Shown: positions 33,714 to 43,003 of the stretch, in pieces | How positions within the stretch are numbered: position 1 is the first letter of the stretch | Layout: each line of letters begins with the position of its first letter | Assembly: GCA_043497085.1 (NCBI GenBank) | Contig: JBIEKI010000005.1 | Source of the DNA: Thalassobacillus sp043497085 | Lineage (GTDB): Bacteria; Bacillota; Bacilli; Bacillales; Halobacillaceae | Length of the DNA stretch: 64,000 nucleotides | Strand: one strand, 5' to 3' | Made by a program: the position numbers and the translations under genes | Notes under the pieces: model-generated | Database searches by the model: none | Told to the model about the DNA's origin: nothing | What the model saw: only the letters and a program-made list of their open reading frames with translations

Positions 33714-35014
33714 AAATTTCCTTTGCTAATTCTTCCCTCAACTTGAACTTTTGCAGCTTCCCGCTGGCATTACGAGGCAATTCCTTAACGAATTCATAAC
33801 GGCGCGGACGTTTATATCTAGCAAGCCGCTCATTAGCCGTACAAAACTCATCTAACTCTTTCTCTGTGAGTGAATCGTCTTTTTTCACAATATAAGCGAC
33901 CACACGTTCTCCCCACATCTCATCCGGTTCACCAATGACAGCGGCATCCATTACCTGTTCGTGATCGAAAAGGACATCCTCAACTTCCCGGGAGTAGATG
34001 TTTTCCCCGCCGGAAATAATCATATCCTTTACTCGATCACTCACCCAGAGGTAGCCTTCTTCATCGAACGAACCGATGTCACCGGAATGATACCAGCCTT
34101 TATACATTACTTCCTCCGTCGCCTCTGGGCGATTATAATATCCTGGCATCATGCTTGGACCCTGGACGATAATTTCTCCGAGCTCCCCTGGTTCGCATAT
34201 ATCCGCGGGATCTGCTGGTCCGTCCTCTCTAGTTCGGACCACTTTGACTTCATGATTCAGCAAGGCCCTTCCTGCTGACCCTGCCTTGTCAATTTGTTCA
34301 TCCTCGGTCAGCACTGTAATGGCCGGTCCCATTTCCGTCATACCATAGGCTTCGAACAAACGTATTCCTAATGTATCATGTAAATTCTTCACTAGTGCCG
34401 GGGCCATTGGAGCACCGCCATACAACCCTTTATTCAAAGTAGAAAAGTCAGCATCAGACAAGTCTTCATGCAGCATCATGTTCCACATCGTCGGGGCAGC
34501 AAAAAAGGTAGTGATCGCTTCTTCTTTTACCGTTTGAATAAGTGGCTTAGGATCGAAATGGTGCATGATGATATTGGTTCCCCCCATCATCACCCGCGGG
34601 AAAAAGGCGCAGTGCAGCTCAGCACAATGGAACATAGGAGCGACACTTAGTCCGCGTTCTTTGTTCTACCTGGGGATGGGTCGCTTTTTCAAATAAAACA
34701 ACCTTAGGATCGGCATCCTGTAAAATGAAAGTGATTTCTTTCGCGGTCAAACGGAAGTTGATTGGGTTGAAAACTGCCCCTATTTTTATACAGGCGAATA
34801 ACGTAGTCGCAAACTCTGCTGTATTAAATAATACGGTTGATACTTTATCTCCCTTATTGACTCCAGCATCCTTTAATGTATTAGCAAGACAATTGACTTC
34901 CTCATCCCACTCCCTATACGTCCACCGTTTAACTAAGCGAACATCAACTAATCCCTCTTTCTCCGGATATTTCGCCACCGTCTGTTCAAACATGCTACGC
35001 AAGGTTGGTCCCAT
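33712..35014 (-). pseudogene. Fatty-acyl-CoA ligase, broken by internal deletion and frameshift
   Basis: Two pieces of one AMP-forming acyl-CoA synthetase. The first (35014 down to 34619) starts MGPTLRSMFEQTVAKYPEKEGLVDV behind AAGGGGAGATG and carries the N-terminal domain. The second (from about 34650 to 33712) begins around ERGLSVAPMFHCAELHCAFFP and contains YGMTEMGP, GWYHSGDIG and the C-terminal lysine region NASGKLQKFKLREEL. The stretch between them, which should hold the TSGTTGxPK AMP-binding loop, is missing and the frames differ. The deletion joins sequence near 34655-34670. Last gene of the acyl-CoA operon. Confidence 0.88.
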
Positions 35015-35065
35015 CGATTCATCTCCCCTTATTAAAAGTTGAATTGCCAGTCATCTCTACTTTTC

Positions 35066-35833
35066 TTATTTTGGCTGCATCCGAATCGCTCCGTCTAACC
35101 GGATCACCTCCCCGTTCAACATCGGATTACCAATGATGCTTGCCACAAGCTCAGCATATTCTGCCGGCCGTCCTAACCTGCTCGGGAACGGGGTCATCTT
35201 ACCAAGCGCCTCACGAGCGGATTCCGGAAGTGTCGCGAACATTGGGGTTTCAAATAAACCCGGGGCTATCGTCATGACTCTTATCCCATAGCGGGCAAAT
35301 TCCCTGGCAATCGGAAGGGTCATACTGGCTACTCCACCTTTGGAGGCGCTGTAGGCTGCTTGTCCAATCTGCCCTTCGAAAGCGGCGACGGAAGCTGTAT
35401 TGATAATTACTCCGCGTTCCTCATCCGCATTAACATCATTGCTTTGCATCCTTTCCCCTGCCAGACGGATCATATTGAAAGTACCGATCAGATTGACTTC
35501 GATCACTTTAGAAAAACTGCCCAAATCATGGGCTCCCTCTTTCCCGACAACTTTTTCAGCAATTGCAATGCCGGCACAGTTGATGACTGCGTTAAGATTC
35601 CCGAATTGATCGATCGTCAAATCCAGCAGCTGGTTGATATCCTGTTCAGAGGTTACGTCTGTCGTATGAAACAGACAACGATCACCAAGTTCCTGGGCCA
35701 GGTCTGCAGCACGTTCCTCATTTCGATCTGCAATCACTACTCTTCCGCCAGCTGTGATAATTTTTCTTACAGTGGCTTCTCCAAGTCCGGACGCGCCGCC
35801 AGTCACGATTGCTACGATATTTTTAAGCTTCAT
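35066..35833 (-). CDS. SDR-family 3-hydroxyacyl-CoA dehydrogenase
   Basis: A 255-aa short-chain dehydrogenase of the type II (HSD10-like) 3-hydroxyacyl-CoA dehydrogenases. Cofactor loop TGGASGLGEA at residues 11-20; Asp in ADRNEE indicates NAD preference; active-site Ser in NTASVAAFEGQIGQ, Tyr-Lys in YSASKGG. GGAGGAATGACAA precedes the ATG. It starts 3 bases after the thiolase stop and would supply the third step of beta-oxidation in this operon. Confidence 0.88.
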   Translation of the reverse strand: MKLKNIVAIVTGGASGLGEATVRKIITAGGRVVIADRNEERAADLAQELGDRCLFHTTDVTSEQDINQLLDLTIDQFGNLNAVINCAGIAIAEKVVGKEGAHDLGSFSKVIEVNLIGTFNMIRLAGERMQSNDVNADEERGVIINTASVAAFEGQIGQAAYSASKGGVASMTLPIAREFARYGIRVMTIAPGLFETPMFATLPESAREALGKMTPFPSRLGRPAEYAELVASIIGNPMLNGEVIRLDGAIRMQPK

Positions 35834-35836
35834 TTG

Positions 35837-36985
35837 TCATTCCTCCAATCGTTCGATGATAGTTGCGTTTGCCATGCCCATTCCTTCACAGACAGCCTGC
35901 AAGCCGTACCGCTTTCCTGTCCGCTCTAATTCATGGACTAAGGTGGTCATCAGTCTCGTTCCAGTCGCCCCAAGAGGATGACCAAGTGCGATCGCTCCTC
36001 CATTGACACTCAGCTTAGCAGGATCTGCACCTGTCTCTTTCAACCAGAATAAAGGAACTGGTGCAAAGGCTTCATTCACTTCAAACAAGTCCATATCTTC
36101 TAAACTTAGTCCAGCTTTTTGCAGTATTTTATAAGTGGCAGGAACAGGCCCTGTCAGCATGAATGTAGGATCCGAACCAACTACGGACCTTGCTACAATT
36201 CTGAAGCGTGGTTTCAAGCCCAGCTGCTCCGCTTTTTCACGCGACATAAGAAGCACTGCCGAGGCACCATCACTGATTTGACTGGCATTCCCGGCCGTTA
36301 TCTTTCCGTCTTGCTTAAAGGCAGGCTTTAGTTCTGCCAACGTTTCAAGTGAAGTTCCTGGCCGCGGCCCTTCATCGGTATCCATTAAATTAACTGTTCC
36401 ATTCCGATCGGTCACCGGCATGATTTCTTTTTTAAAACGTCCTTCCTTTATTGCATTCAGTGCTTTTTCATGGCTTTCCACAGCAAACTGGTCAAGCTCC
36501 TGCTTTGAATATCCCCAGTGCTCAGCAATCCGCTCGGCAGACAGCCCTTGATTGATGATTTCATAATGGTCCGTAAGTCTTTTACTGTGTTCCGTCCCTT
36601 GAATATTAGAGAACATTGGAACGCGTGTCATATTTTCAACACCACAGGCAACTACTGTTTCCATGTCACCACTGGCAATCGCCTGAGCTCCAAAGTGAAC
36701 CGCCTGCTGGCTCGATCCGCACTGGCGGTCGATGGTCACCCCGGGTACTTCTTTCGGGAAACCTGCTATCAAGGCAGCTGTACGGGCGATATCCATCCCT
36801 TGCTCTCCGACTTGGGACACACAACCTGCAATCACATCTTCCACAGTTGCCGGGTCAACCTGTGCCCGGTCCACCAATTCCTTTAAAACATCTCCTAATA
36901 AATCGTCCGGCCGCTTTTCACTCAGCAGCCCTTTTCTCCTTCCAACTGGACTGCGGACCGCTTCAACGATGACAACTTCTCTCAT
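35837..36985 (-). CDS. Acetyl-CoA C-acyltransferase (thiolase)
   Basis: A 382-aa degradative thiolase that cleaves 3-oxoacyl-CoA with CoA. The acyl-accepting Cys is in TIDRQCGSSQQAV; His in NGGAIALGHPLGATGTR; the second Cys in QAVCEGMGMANA. It overlaps the CoA-transferase stop by 4 bases (ATGA). No trifunctional FadB or FadN partner is present; the SDR downstream fills the dehydrogenase role. Confidence 0.92.
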   Translation of the reverse strand: MREVVIVEAVRSPVGRRKGLLSEKRPDDLLGDVLKELVDRAQVDPATVEDVIAGCVSQVGEQGMDIARTAALIAGFPKEVPGVTIDRQCGSSQQAVHFGAQAIASGDMETVVACGVENMTRVPMFSNIQGTEHSKRLTDHYEIINQGLSAERIAEHWGYSKQELDQFAVESHEKALNAIKEGRFKKEIMPVTDRNGTVNLMDTDEGPRPGTSLETLAELKPAFKQDGKITAGNASQISDGASAVLLMSREKAEQLGLKPRFRIVARSVVGSDPTFMLTGPVPATYKILQKAGLSLEDMDLFEVNEAFAPVPLFWLKETGADPAKLSVNGGAIALGHPLGATGTRLMTTLVHELERTGKRYGLQAVCEGMGMANATIIERLEE

Positions 36986-38100
36986 TGGTTATCTCCTCCT
37001 GTTGAATTGACTCCTTTCTGGAGCCACGTTTCTACTATTTCTGTCTGGTGCTCTCCTTTTTTAGGAGGACGTTTTTTCATGGCAGGCGCTGGGTACATGG
37101 TAGCCAGTTGTGTTAAGCCGCCTTCCCTGATCTCCATCGTGCGCTGCTTCCATAATGGATGATGTTCCAACTCTCCGATCTCCATGACCGGAGTCAAACA
37201 GCAATCCACTTGTAACGAGATTTCCATCCACTCTTCTAGTGGTTTAGAACAAAAGTAAGCGCTTACTTGTTCAAAAATAGGAAAGCCCTTTTCCGCACGA
37301 GTAAATTGATGTTCGACCCAATCATTTCTACCAGCAAACTGACAAAATGAACGCCAAAATTTAGGTTCCAATGCGGCAAGAGCTATATAACGTCCATCCA
37401 TTGTTTCATAGATGTGATAACATACTTTTTCTCCACTGATTTCTTTAATTCCTTTGTTATAACCACTTTCTTTTGCAAGGGCAACGTTGGTATTTAACAT
37501 TGCATAAAGACCATCTGTCAGTGCCACGTCGAGATAGAAGCCTTCCCCAGTCCGAAAACGTTGTACAAGCGCAGAGAGTATCATCTCCGATGCGGTCAAT
37601 CCTCCGATAAAATCAGCAATCTGAATCGAAGGATGAACTGGCTTTCCATGCTCATCTTTCAGCTGCGACAGCATGCCACTAAGTGCCATATAATTCAAAT
37701 CATGACTAGCCAGAGAACTCATTTGGGTAGTGTCCTGCCCATAGCCCGATATCGAGCAGTAGACGATGCCTGTGTTGTGCTCCTGCACTTTTGCATAATC
37801 AAGTCCCATCCGTTTCATAACACCTGGACGGTAGCTTTCTACAATAACATCAGCTTTTGAAGCAAGTTCAAGCGCTGTAGTCTGGTTATTTGCCTCTTTT
37901 AAATCAAGCATAATACTTCTTTTCATTCGATTGTTTACAGTAAAGACGGTACTGTTCAAACTTCGTGCGGGTTCACCTTCAGGTGGTTCCACCAGAACGA
38001 CATCGGCTCCTTTCTCCGCCAGTCTCAATGTAGCATAAGGACCTGGGAGATACCTCGAAAAGTCCAGGACACGGACTCCCTCGAGCATTCGCTCCATCAT
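36982..38100 (-). CDS. CaiB/BaiF-type (family III) CoA transferase
   Basis: A 372-aa family III CoA transferase, moving CoA between acids or acting as 2-methylacyl-CoA racemase. LEGVRVLDFSRYLPGPYATLRLAEKGADVVLVEPP is the usual start; the catalytic Asp is in FYLDVALTDGLYAM; ISGYGQD is in place. It overlaps its neighbours by 4 bases on both sides. In this setting it may activate a carboxylic acid or epimerise branched acyl-CoA for the operon; the substrate is not evident. Confidence 0.87.
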   Translation of the reverse strand: MMERMLEGVRVLDFSRYLPGPYATLRLAEKGADVVLVEPPEGEPARSLNSTVFTVNNRMKRSIMLDLKEANNQTTALELASKADVIVESYRPGVMKRMGLDYAKVQEHNTGIVYCSISGYGQDTTQMSSLASHDLNYMALSGMLSQLKDEHGKPVHPSIQIADFIGGLTASEMILSALVQRFRTGEGFYLDVALTDGLYAMLNTNVALAKESGYNKGIKEISGEKVCYHIYETMDGRYIALAALEPKFWRSFCQFAGRNDWVEHQFTRAEKGFPIFEQVSAYFCSKPLEEWMEISLQVDCCLTPVMEIGELEHHPLWKQRTMEIREGGLTQLATMYPAPAMKKRPPKKGEHQTEIVETWLQKGVNSTGGDNQ

Positions 38101-39245
38101 TCCAACCCCATCTTTTTAGCGATAATCGTTTTCATAATTTCATTGGATCCTGCATAAATAGCGGAAACCGGTGCGTCCCGATACCTTCTTGCAATCTCGT
38201 ATTCTTCCATATAGCCATAACCACCATGCAGGTGCATACATTCCTCTGCCACTTTCTTGGTAAGATCGGTAATCCACCATTTGGCCATCGATACTTCTTT
38301 GACGACATCCTCCCTTTTGATATGGGAATCTATCACGCGGTCCAGGAATGTCCGGCCGATTTCTACTTCAGTTTCGAGTTCTGCCAGTTTGAATTGTGTA
38401 TTTTGAAAAGATGCGATACTTCTCCCGAATGCTTTACGATCTTTAACGTATTGCGTAGTGATTTCCAGCATCCTTTCCGAGGCTGCAATGCCCCCGATAG
38501 CGACAATCAGCCGTTCCTGCTGGAGATTTTTCATTAAATAGTAGAAACCTTCGCCTTCTTCACCGATCAAGTTAGAGGCGGGTACTCTGGCATCTTCAAA
38601 AATCAATTCAGCCGTGTCCTGACTATGCAAGCCAATTTTATTAAGTTTTTTCCCTTTTGAAAAACCAGGTGTGTCCTTTTCCACAACTAGCAGGCTTATT
38701 CCTTTATGTGCAGGCTTTGCTTTCGGATTAGTTTTACAGACGACAAGCACTAAGTCTGCCTGGATGCCATTCGTGATAAACGTCTTCTCTCCATTTACTA
38801 TGTAGTCGTCTCCGTCACGGACTGCCGATGTTTTGATGCCAGCCAGGTCAGAACCAGCACCGGGTTCGGTCATAGCAATCGCTGTAATAATTTTTCCTGT
38901 CGCGCATTTAGGCAGCCAACGCTTCTTTTGTTCATCTGTACCGTATTGCTCAAGGTATGGGACAACAATGTCACTGTGTAAGCCGATTCCAATCAGGCCG
39001 GTACCCACTTTTTCCAGTTCCTCATTGATGATAACCGAGTAGCCAAAGTCTGCCTCAACCCCTCCATGCTGTTCATCCAGCCAGGGACATAGATACCCCT
39101 GTTCCCCCATCTTTTCCCAAAAAGACCTGGGGATCAGCCCATTTCGCTCCCATTCATCAAAATAGGGATAAGCTTCTTTCTCTAAGAACTTGCGCAACGC
39201 TTCCCTTAAAATATCATGTTCTTCTTTTATGTAAGCTGCCTTCAT
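38097..39245 (-). CDS. Acyl-CoA dehydrogenase
   Basis: A 382-aa FAD enzyme for the first oxidation step of acyl-CoA breakdown. AMTEPGAGSDLAGIKT and the FAD/CoA segments KTFITNG, GLHSQDTAELIFEDARVP and DRKAFGRSIASFQNTQF are standard. The medium-chain catalytic Glu position reads IYAGSNEI with Ala, so the base is probably the Glu in QQERLIVA, as in isovaleryl- or long-chain types (inference). AAGGGGGTTTAAC precedes the ATG. First gene of the operon ending at 33712. Confidence 0.92.
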   Translation of the reverse strand: MKAAYIKEEHDILREALRKFLEKEAYPYFDEWERNGLIPRSFWEKMGEQGYLCPWLDEQHGGVEADFGYSVIINEELEKVGTGLIGIGLHSDIVVPYLEQYGTDEQKKRWLPKCATGKIITAIAMTEPGAGSDLAGIKTSAVRDGDDYIVNGEKTFITNGIQADLVLVVCKTNPKAKPAHKGISLLVVEKDTPGFSKGKKLNKIGLHSQDTAELIFEDARVPASNLIGEEGEGFYYLMKNLQQERLIVAIGGIAASERMLEITTQYVKDRKAFGRSIASFQNTQFKLAELETEVEIGRTFLDRVIDSHIKREDVVKEVSMAKWWITDLTKKVAEECMHLHGGYGYMEEYEIARRYRDAPVSAIYAGSNEIMKTIIAKKMGLE

Positions 39246-39506
39246 GTTAAACCCCCTTACATTTAATTCATATGAAAATTCAGACTATAATTATTTTACC
39301 TTATTTTGCAAGTAAGGGAAAATAATTTATCAGCAAGACCGAGCACTTATAGCGCCCTATCAGTGATATGTTCAACCATAATTCAGAGGTATTCTTCCCT
39401 CACAGAGATACATACTACTCTAACTTATAATGATTCTTCTTTAACACATAAACATGCTGACTTAACGAAGCTGCAGAAAAAAAGACAGACATCTAGATGT
39501 CCGTCT

Positions 39507-39908
39507 TTACGCAAATATCTCTTTTTTACGGTAAACCATCCCATCAGCAGTTGCCAGCAGCTCTCCCGCATCATTTTTAACCATCATCCGGTACAGGCCG
39601 AGCTTCGGATTCTTTGATTCTTCGGTTGCGGTAGCAATAATTCTATCCTCAAGCATTCCCGCACGCATATAATTCATATTTACATTAATACCGACCGCTG
39701 TCTGACCATAAGAATTGCTGGCGATCGCAAATGCTACATCTGCCAGGGAGAATAGGACGCCTCCGTTAGCCGCTCCATGAAAATTCATCATATTCTCTGT
39801 GATCGTCATCGAAACTGTTGCTTCTCCTTCACCGACATGGTCAATTTCTATTCCCAGGAATCTGGCATACGGATCTCTGGATACCCGTTCTAAAATTGCT
39901 TCTTTCAT
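39507..39908 (-). CDS. PaaI-family hotdog thioesterase
   Basis: A 133-aa single hotdog domain that hydrolyses acyl- or aryl-CoA thioesters. FHGAANGGVLFSLADVAFAIASNS is the PaaI helix with the conserved Asn/Gly/Gly and Asp; VGINVNMNYMRAG follows. GGGGGAG precedes the ATG. It sits between the beta-oxidation operon and the PaaK-like ligase, so it may recycle CoA from dead-end phenylacetyl-CoA-like esters. Confidence 0.87.
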   Translation of the reverse strand: MKEAILERVSRDPYARFLGIEIDHVGEGEATVSMTITENMMNFHGAANGGVLFSLADVAFAIASNSYGQTAVGINVNMNYMRAGMLEDRIIATATEESKNPKLGLYRMMVKNDAGELLATADGMVYRKKEIFA

Positions 39909-40105
39909 TATTCATTCTCCCCCATACAGGAAAGGGACATCCCATTCGACGTCCCCTCCTTGCTTAATTTATTATTTAAACGTTCATTCCCACCGGGAGT
40001 TCAAAATTGCAACGAATCTAAAATTACATCCTTTCTCCCTTAAGAAATATAATTCTATTACGTTGATTTAACCAAACGAATATATTCATCATATCCATAC
40101 GCTTT

Positions 40106-41431
40106 TTACACCTCGATAGCATCATTGGTACGGTCGACTATCCGCACTGCTTTTCCTTCCGATCGAGGAACCGACTTCGGTCCAAGAACTTTAACATCAA
40201 CAGAAATAAGACAATGGTTTTTCATTACTTTCTGTATGTGCTTACCAAGCTTCACTACATCGGGGTGATCCAGATCTTCCTGGATGCGATTGTAAAAGGG
40301 TTCGTCTACCTCTACTTGGAGTTCTACATGCTGCATGCTTCCCTTTTTAAAGACATGGAGCTGGTAATGAGGAACAATATCCTCGACACTCAACAGATAA
40401 TGTTCAATTTCTGAAGGGAACACATTCACCCCTCTGATAATCAGCATGTCATCAATCCGACCTTTCACCCGGGACATCTTGACAGTCGTCCTTCCGCATT
40501 TACACTTGCCGCGTTGCAAAGAAGCAATATCACCTGTCCGGTAACGTATGACCGGGAATGCTTCCTTCGTCAAACTGGTGAAAACGAGTTCACCATCTTC
40601 GCCATCGGGTACAGGTTCAAGTGTATCAGGGTCGATTACTTCAGCGAGGAAATGGTCTTCTGCAATATGTAGCCCGTCTTGTGCTTCATGGCATTCCATG
40701 GCCACCCCAGGCCCTAACACTTCACTTAACCCATAAATGTCACACGCCTTGATATCGAATTTTTCTTCCAGGGTACGTCGCATTTCTTCTGACCAAGGTT
40801 CAGCTCCGAATATGCCATATTTCAATGATGTCTGACGGGGGTCTTTTCCGTCCTGTTCCATATGCTCGGCAATGTTCAAAAGGTAAGATGGTGTTCCGCA
40901 AATGACAGTCGGTTTGAAATCCTCAATCAAAGTAATCTGGCGTTCTGTGTTTCCACCCGAAATCGGCACAGTAGCCATTCCCAATTCTTCACTTCCGCAA
41001 TGAAGCCCCAGGCCACCTGTAAATAACCCGTAACCATAAGCGTTATGAAGTACCTCGCCCGGCTTACCTCCGCCGATAGTAATGGCTCGTGCAACCAATT
41101 CCGACCACATACAGATATCATTTTTGGTATAGCCGACAACCGTAGGCTTTCCGCTGGTCCCGGATGAAGCATGGATACGCACCAACTCACTACGATCTAC
41201 CGCGAATAAGCCAAATGGGTAGTTATCCCTCAGCGCTTTCTTCTCAAGAAACGGCAGCTTGGTCACATCATCCAGCGAACGAATATCCTCAGGTACTAAA
41301 CCCATTTCATCGAACTTTTGTTTGAAAAAAGGTACTTTTTCATAAACACGGTGAACGGTCTCCTGCAGTCTTTTTAACTGCATTTCTTTCCTATCTTCTG
41401 GTGAAGCGCTTTCAACTCCGTGCAATATCAT
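40106..41431 (-). CDS. Phenylacetate-CoA ligase family protein (PaaK-like)
   Basis: Activates phenylacetate or a related acid to its CoA ester with ATP. ATG 41431 with GGGGAGA at eight bases gives 441 aa, the usual PaaK length; a longer frame to 41476 has no ribosome site. Motifs: HASSGTSGKPTVVGYT (phosphate loop), YGLSEVLGPGVAMEC, VIRYRTGDIA, and RSEGKAVRIVDRT near the end. None of the paaABCDE ring-epoxidation genes is in the window, so full phenylacetate breakdown would need genes elsewhere. Confidence 0.85.
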   Translation of the reverse strand: MILHGVESASPEDRKEMQLKRLQETVHRVYEKVPFFKQKFDEMGLVPEDIRSLDDVTKLPFLEKKALRDNYPFGLFAVDRSELVRIHASSGTSGKPTVVGYTKNDICMWSELVARAITIGGGKPGEVLHNAYGYGLFTGGLGLHCGSEELGMATVPISGGNTERQITLIEDFKPTVICGTPSYLLNIAEHMEQDGKDPRQTSLKYGIFGAEPWSEEMRRTLEEKFDIKACDIYGLSEVLGPGVAMECHEAQDGLHIAEDHFLAEVIDPDTLEPVPDGEDGELVFTSLTKEAFPVIRYRTGDIASLQRGKCKCGRTTVKMSRVKGRIDDMLIIRGVNVFPSEIEHYLLSVEDIVPHYQLHVFKKGSMQHVELQVEVDEPFYNRIQEDLDHPDVVKLGKHIQKVMKNHCLISVDVKVLGPKSVPRSEGKAVRIVDRTNDAIEV

Positions 41432-41541
41432 TTCCCATCTCTCCCCTTGCATAGTATTAGCCCCTGACATCACCAAACAAATAAACTATTAATATGACGT
41501 AAATAATACGACATACAATTATTATGTTATTTAACACTAAA

Positions 41542-41553
41542 TTTAACGTTAAA
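41542..41553. promoter_or_regulatory. Palindrome TTTAACGTTAAA between divergent genes
   Basis: A perfect 12-base palindrome in the 290-base space between the PaaK-like gene and the divergent reductase-like gene. Placement suits an operator for one or both, but no regulator is identified. Confidence 0.3.
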
Positions 41554-41579
41554 ATAATGGAAAGTCAATGTTATTTTCG

Positions 41580-41594
41580 AATTTTCTGAAATTA
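41580..41594. promoter_or_regulatory. CodY-box-like site before the SDR gene
   Basis: AATTTTCTGAAATTA matches 13 of 15 bases of AATTTTCWGAAAATT. It lies 130 bases before the TTG start at 41724 in the divergent control region. Confidence 0.4.
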
Positions 41595-41723
41595 TTACGG
41601 TTAAACAAAGTTTTGACAGGAATGAAAAAATACAGTATTTTAAGCGGAGCAGGTACACAGGAGTTTCGCCAGTATCTTTTATCGGGAAAGACTAAGGGAA
41701 ATGAATTACGGGAGTGAACACCT

Positions 41724-42785
41724 TTGAACATATTATTAACTGGCTCCACCGGTTTTCTCGGAGGAAAAGTCATGAAGGAACTGATCCACGGGACAAGCCA
41801 CCACTTATATATCCTCGCAAGAAACCGTAAAAAAGCAGAACGATTGAAAGACAGCTTCACCAAGGAAGAACAACACCGAGTCCATTTGATAACCGGCGAC
41901 ATTACACTTCCATCGTTCGGCATGGAAGAGGAACGTATCAGCTCGCTTGCCGGTAAAATTGATTGCTTCTATCATTCCGCAGCCCTGGTAAAATTTGATG
42001 AATCTCTCAGAGACGAGTTATTTGCCATTAACTACGAGGGTACAAAGCATGCCCTGGAACTCGCAAAAAAACTCCAGGTGCCTAAGTTCTTCTATGTAAG
42101 TACCGCTTATACCGTCGGGAAGAGGCACACAGGAGTCGAGGACCTCTACCCGGAAGATGAGAGTTACCATAACCCATATGAAGAAAGTAAAGTAAAAGCG
42201 GAACATCTGGTGTTCAGCTATGGAGATGAAATGGATGTGTCCATTTTCCGGCCATCCATCATTGTGGGCGATTCGAAAACTGGGGAAGCGGATTCGGAGT
42301 TCACGCTTTATGGCTTTATGCGGGCATTGGATATTTTCAGGCGTAGAGTTGAACGTAAAAATGATGCTGAAAATGATAGTCTTTACCGGGTGGTCGCCAA
42401 TCCGGCTGGCACCTCCAATTTTGTCCCAGTCGATTATGTAGCAGAAATTTTGGCACTTGCTATAACGAAAGCAGAACCTTACGGAATTTATAATATTACC
42501 AATCCAAGCCCTCCGACCAATGCAGAAGTGCTCGATATGTTCCAGGATGCTTTGGATTTCCACCGATTGACTACAGTAGACGACCACCATAATTATCAGC
42601 TTAGTCCAGAAGAAGAAAAATTGAATGAAATGATCGATACGTTCAAAGTTTATTTAGCTAGTGATATCACGTTTAAAGATGACAATACCCAACAGTTGAT
42701 TAGCGGAACCGATACCGATCACCTTCATATGTCACGCGAGATGCTGGAAATGATCATTGGCGCCTATTTTACGTTCGATCAATAA
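41724..42785 (+). CDS. Extended SDR, fatty acyl-CoA reductase/thioester reductase-like
   Basis: A 353-aa NAD(P)-binding protein starting at TTG behind GGGAGTG. TGSTGFLGGKVMKEL at residues 6-20 is the cofactor loop; the catalytic Tyr-Lys is in NPYEESKVKAEHLV; IFRPSIIVGDSKTGE and NFVPVDYVAEILA are typical of the male-sterility/thioester-reductase branch. There is no carrier domain. Likely reduces or modifies a lipid or polyketide-type substrate; not decided by sequence. Followed by a palindromic repeat. Confidence 0.82.
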   Translation: MNILLTGSTGFLGGKVMKELIHGTSHHLYILARNRKKAERLKDSFTKEEQHRVHLITGDITLPSFGMEEERISSLAGKIDCFYHSAALVKFDESLRDELFAINYEGTKHALELAKKLQVPKFFYVSTAYTVGKRHTGVEDLYPEDESYHNPYEESKVKAEHLVFSYGDEMDVSIFRPSIIVGDSKTGEADSEFTLYGFMRALDIFRRRVERKNDAENDSLYRVVANPAGTSNFVPVDYVAEILALAITKAEPYGIYNITNPSPPTNAEVLDMFQDALDFHRLTTVDDHHNYQLSPEEEKLNEMIDTFKVYLASDITFKDDNTQQLISGTDTDHLHMSREMLEMIIGAYFTFDQ

Positions 42786-42798
42786 AAACAAAAGCGCA

Positions 42799-42895
42799 AG
42801 CGCCTTGCTCACCCCCGACAAGCTTAAGACAAGCCTCGGCGTGACGTTCTTTGTCACAGAGAGGTTTGACTTAAGACCTCGAGGGGGTAGGCGCT
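42799..42895. repeat. Long imperfect palindrome (interspersed-repeat type)
   Basis: Nested complementary blocks in order: AGCGCCT/AGGCGCT, ACCCCC/GGGGGT, CTTAAG/CTTAAG, AGCCTC/GAGGTT and GTGAC/GTCAC around a 7-base loop. This forms a hairpin of about 97 bases in DNA or RNA. GC content is higher than in the surroundings. It resembles the dispersed intergenic palindromic repeats seen in Bacillaceae genomes; only one copy is seen here. It may also act as a terminator for the preceding gene. Confidence 0.75.
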
Positions 42896-42965
42896 GGAGC
42901 TGGATGACACCCACTACCAAAAATTACCCACAAAAAGAAAATTTTATAATTTCCTAACCTATAAC

Positions 42966-43000
42966 AAAAGGGCTGGCCCCACAGGAGGACAACCCTTTTT
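42966..43000 (-). terminator. Terminator after the enoyl-CoA hydratase gene
   Basis: On the minus strand AAAAGGGTTG pairs with CAGCCCTTTT (one G-U), with a further CC/GG pair inside, then TGTTAT. Confidence 0.65.
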
Positions 43001-43003
43001 CTG

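Noticed and set aside
42018..42590. 190-aa minus-strand frame opposite the reductase-like gene
   Set aside because: It is Ile/Phe/Arg-rich with no start signal or domain and lies fully antisense to a better gene.
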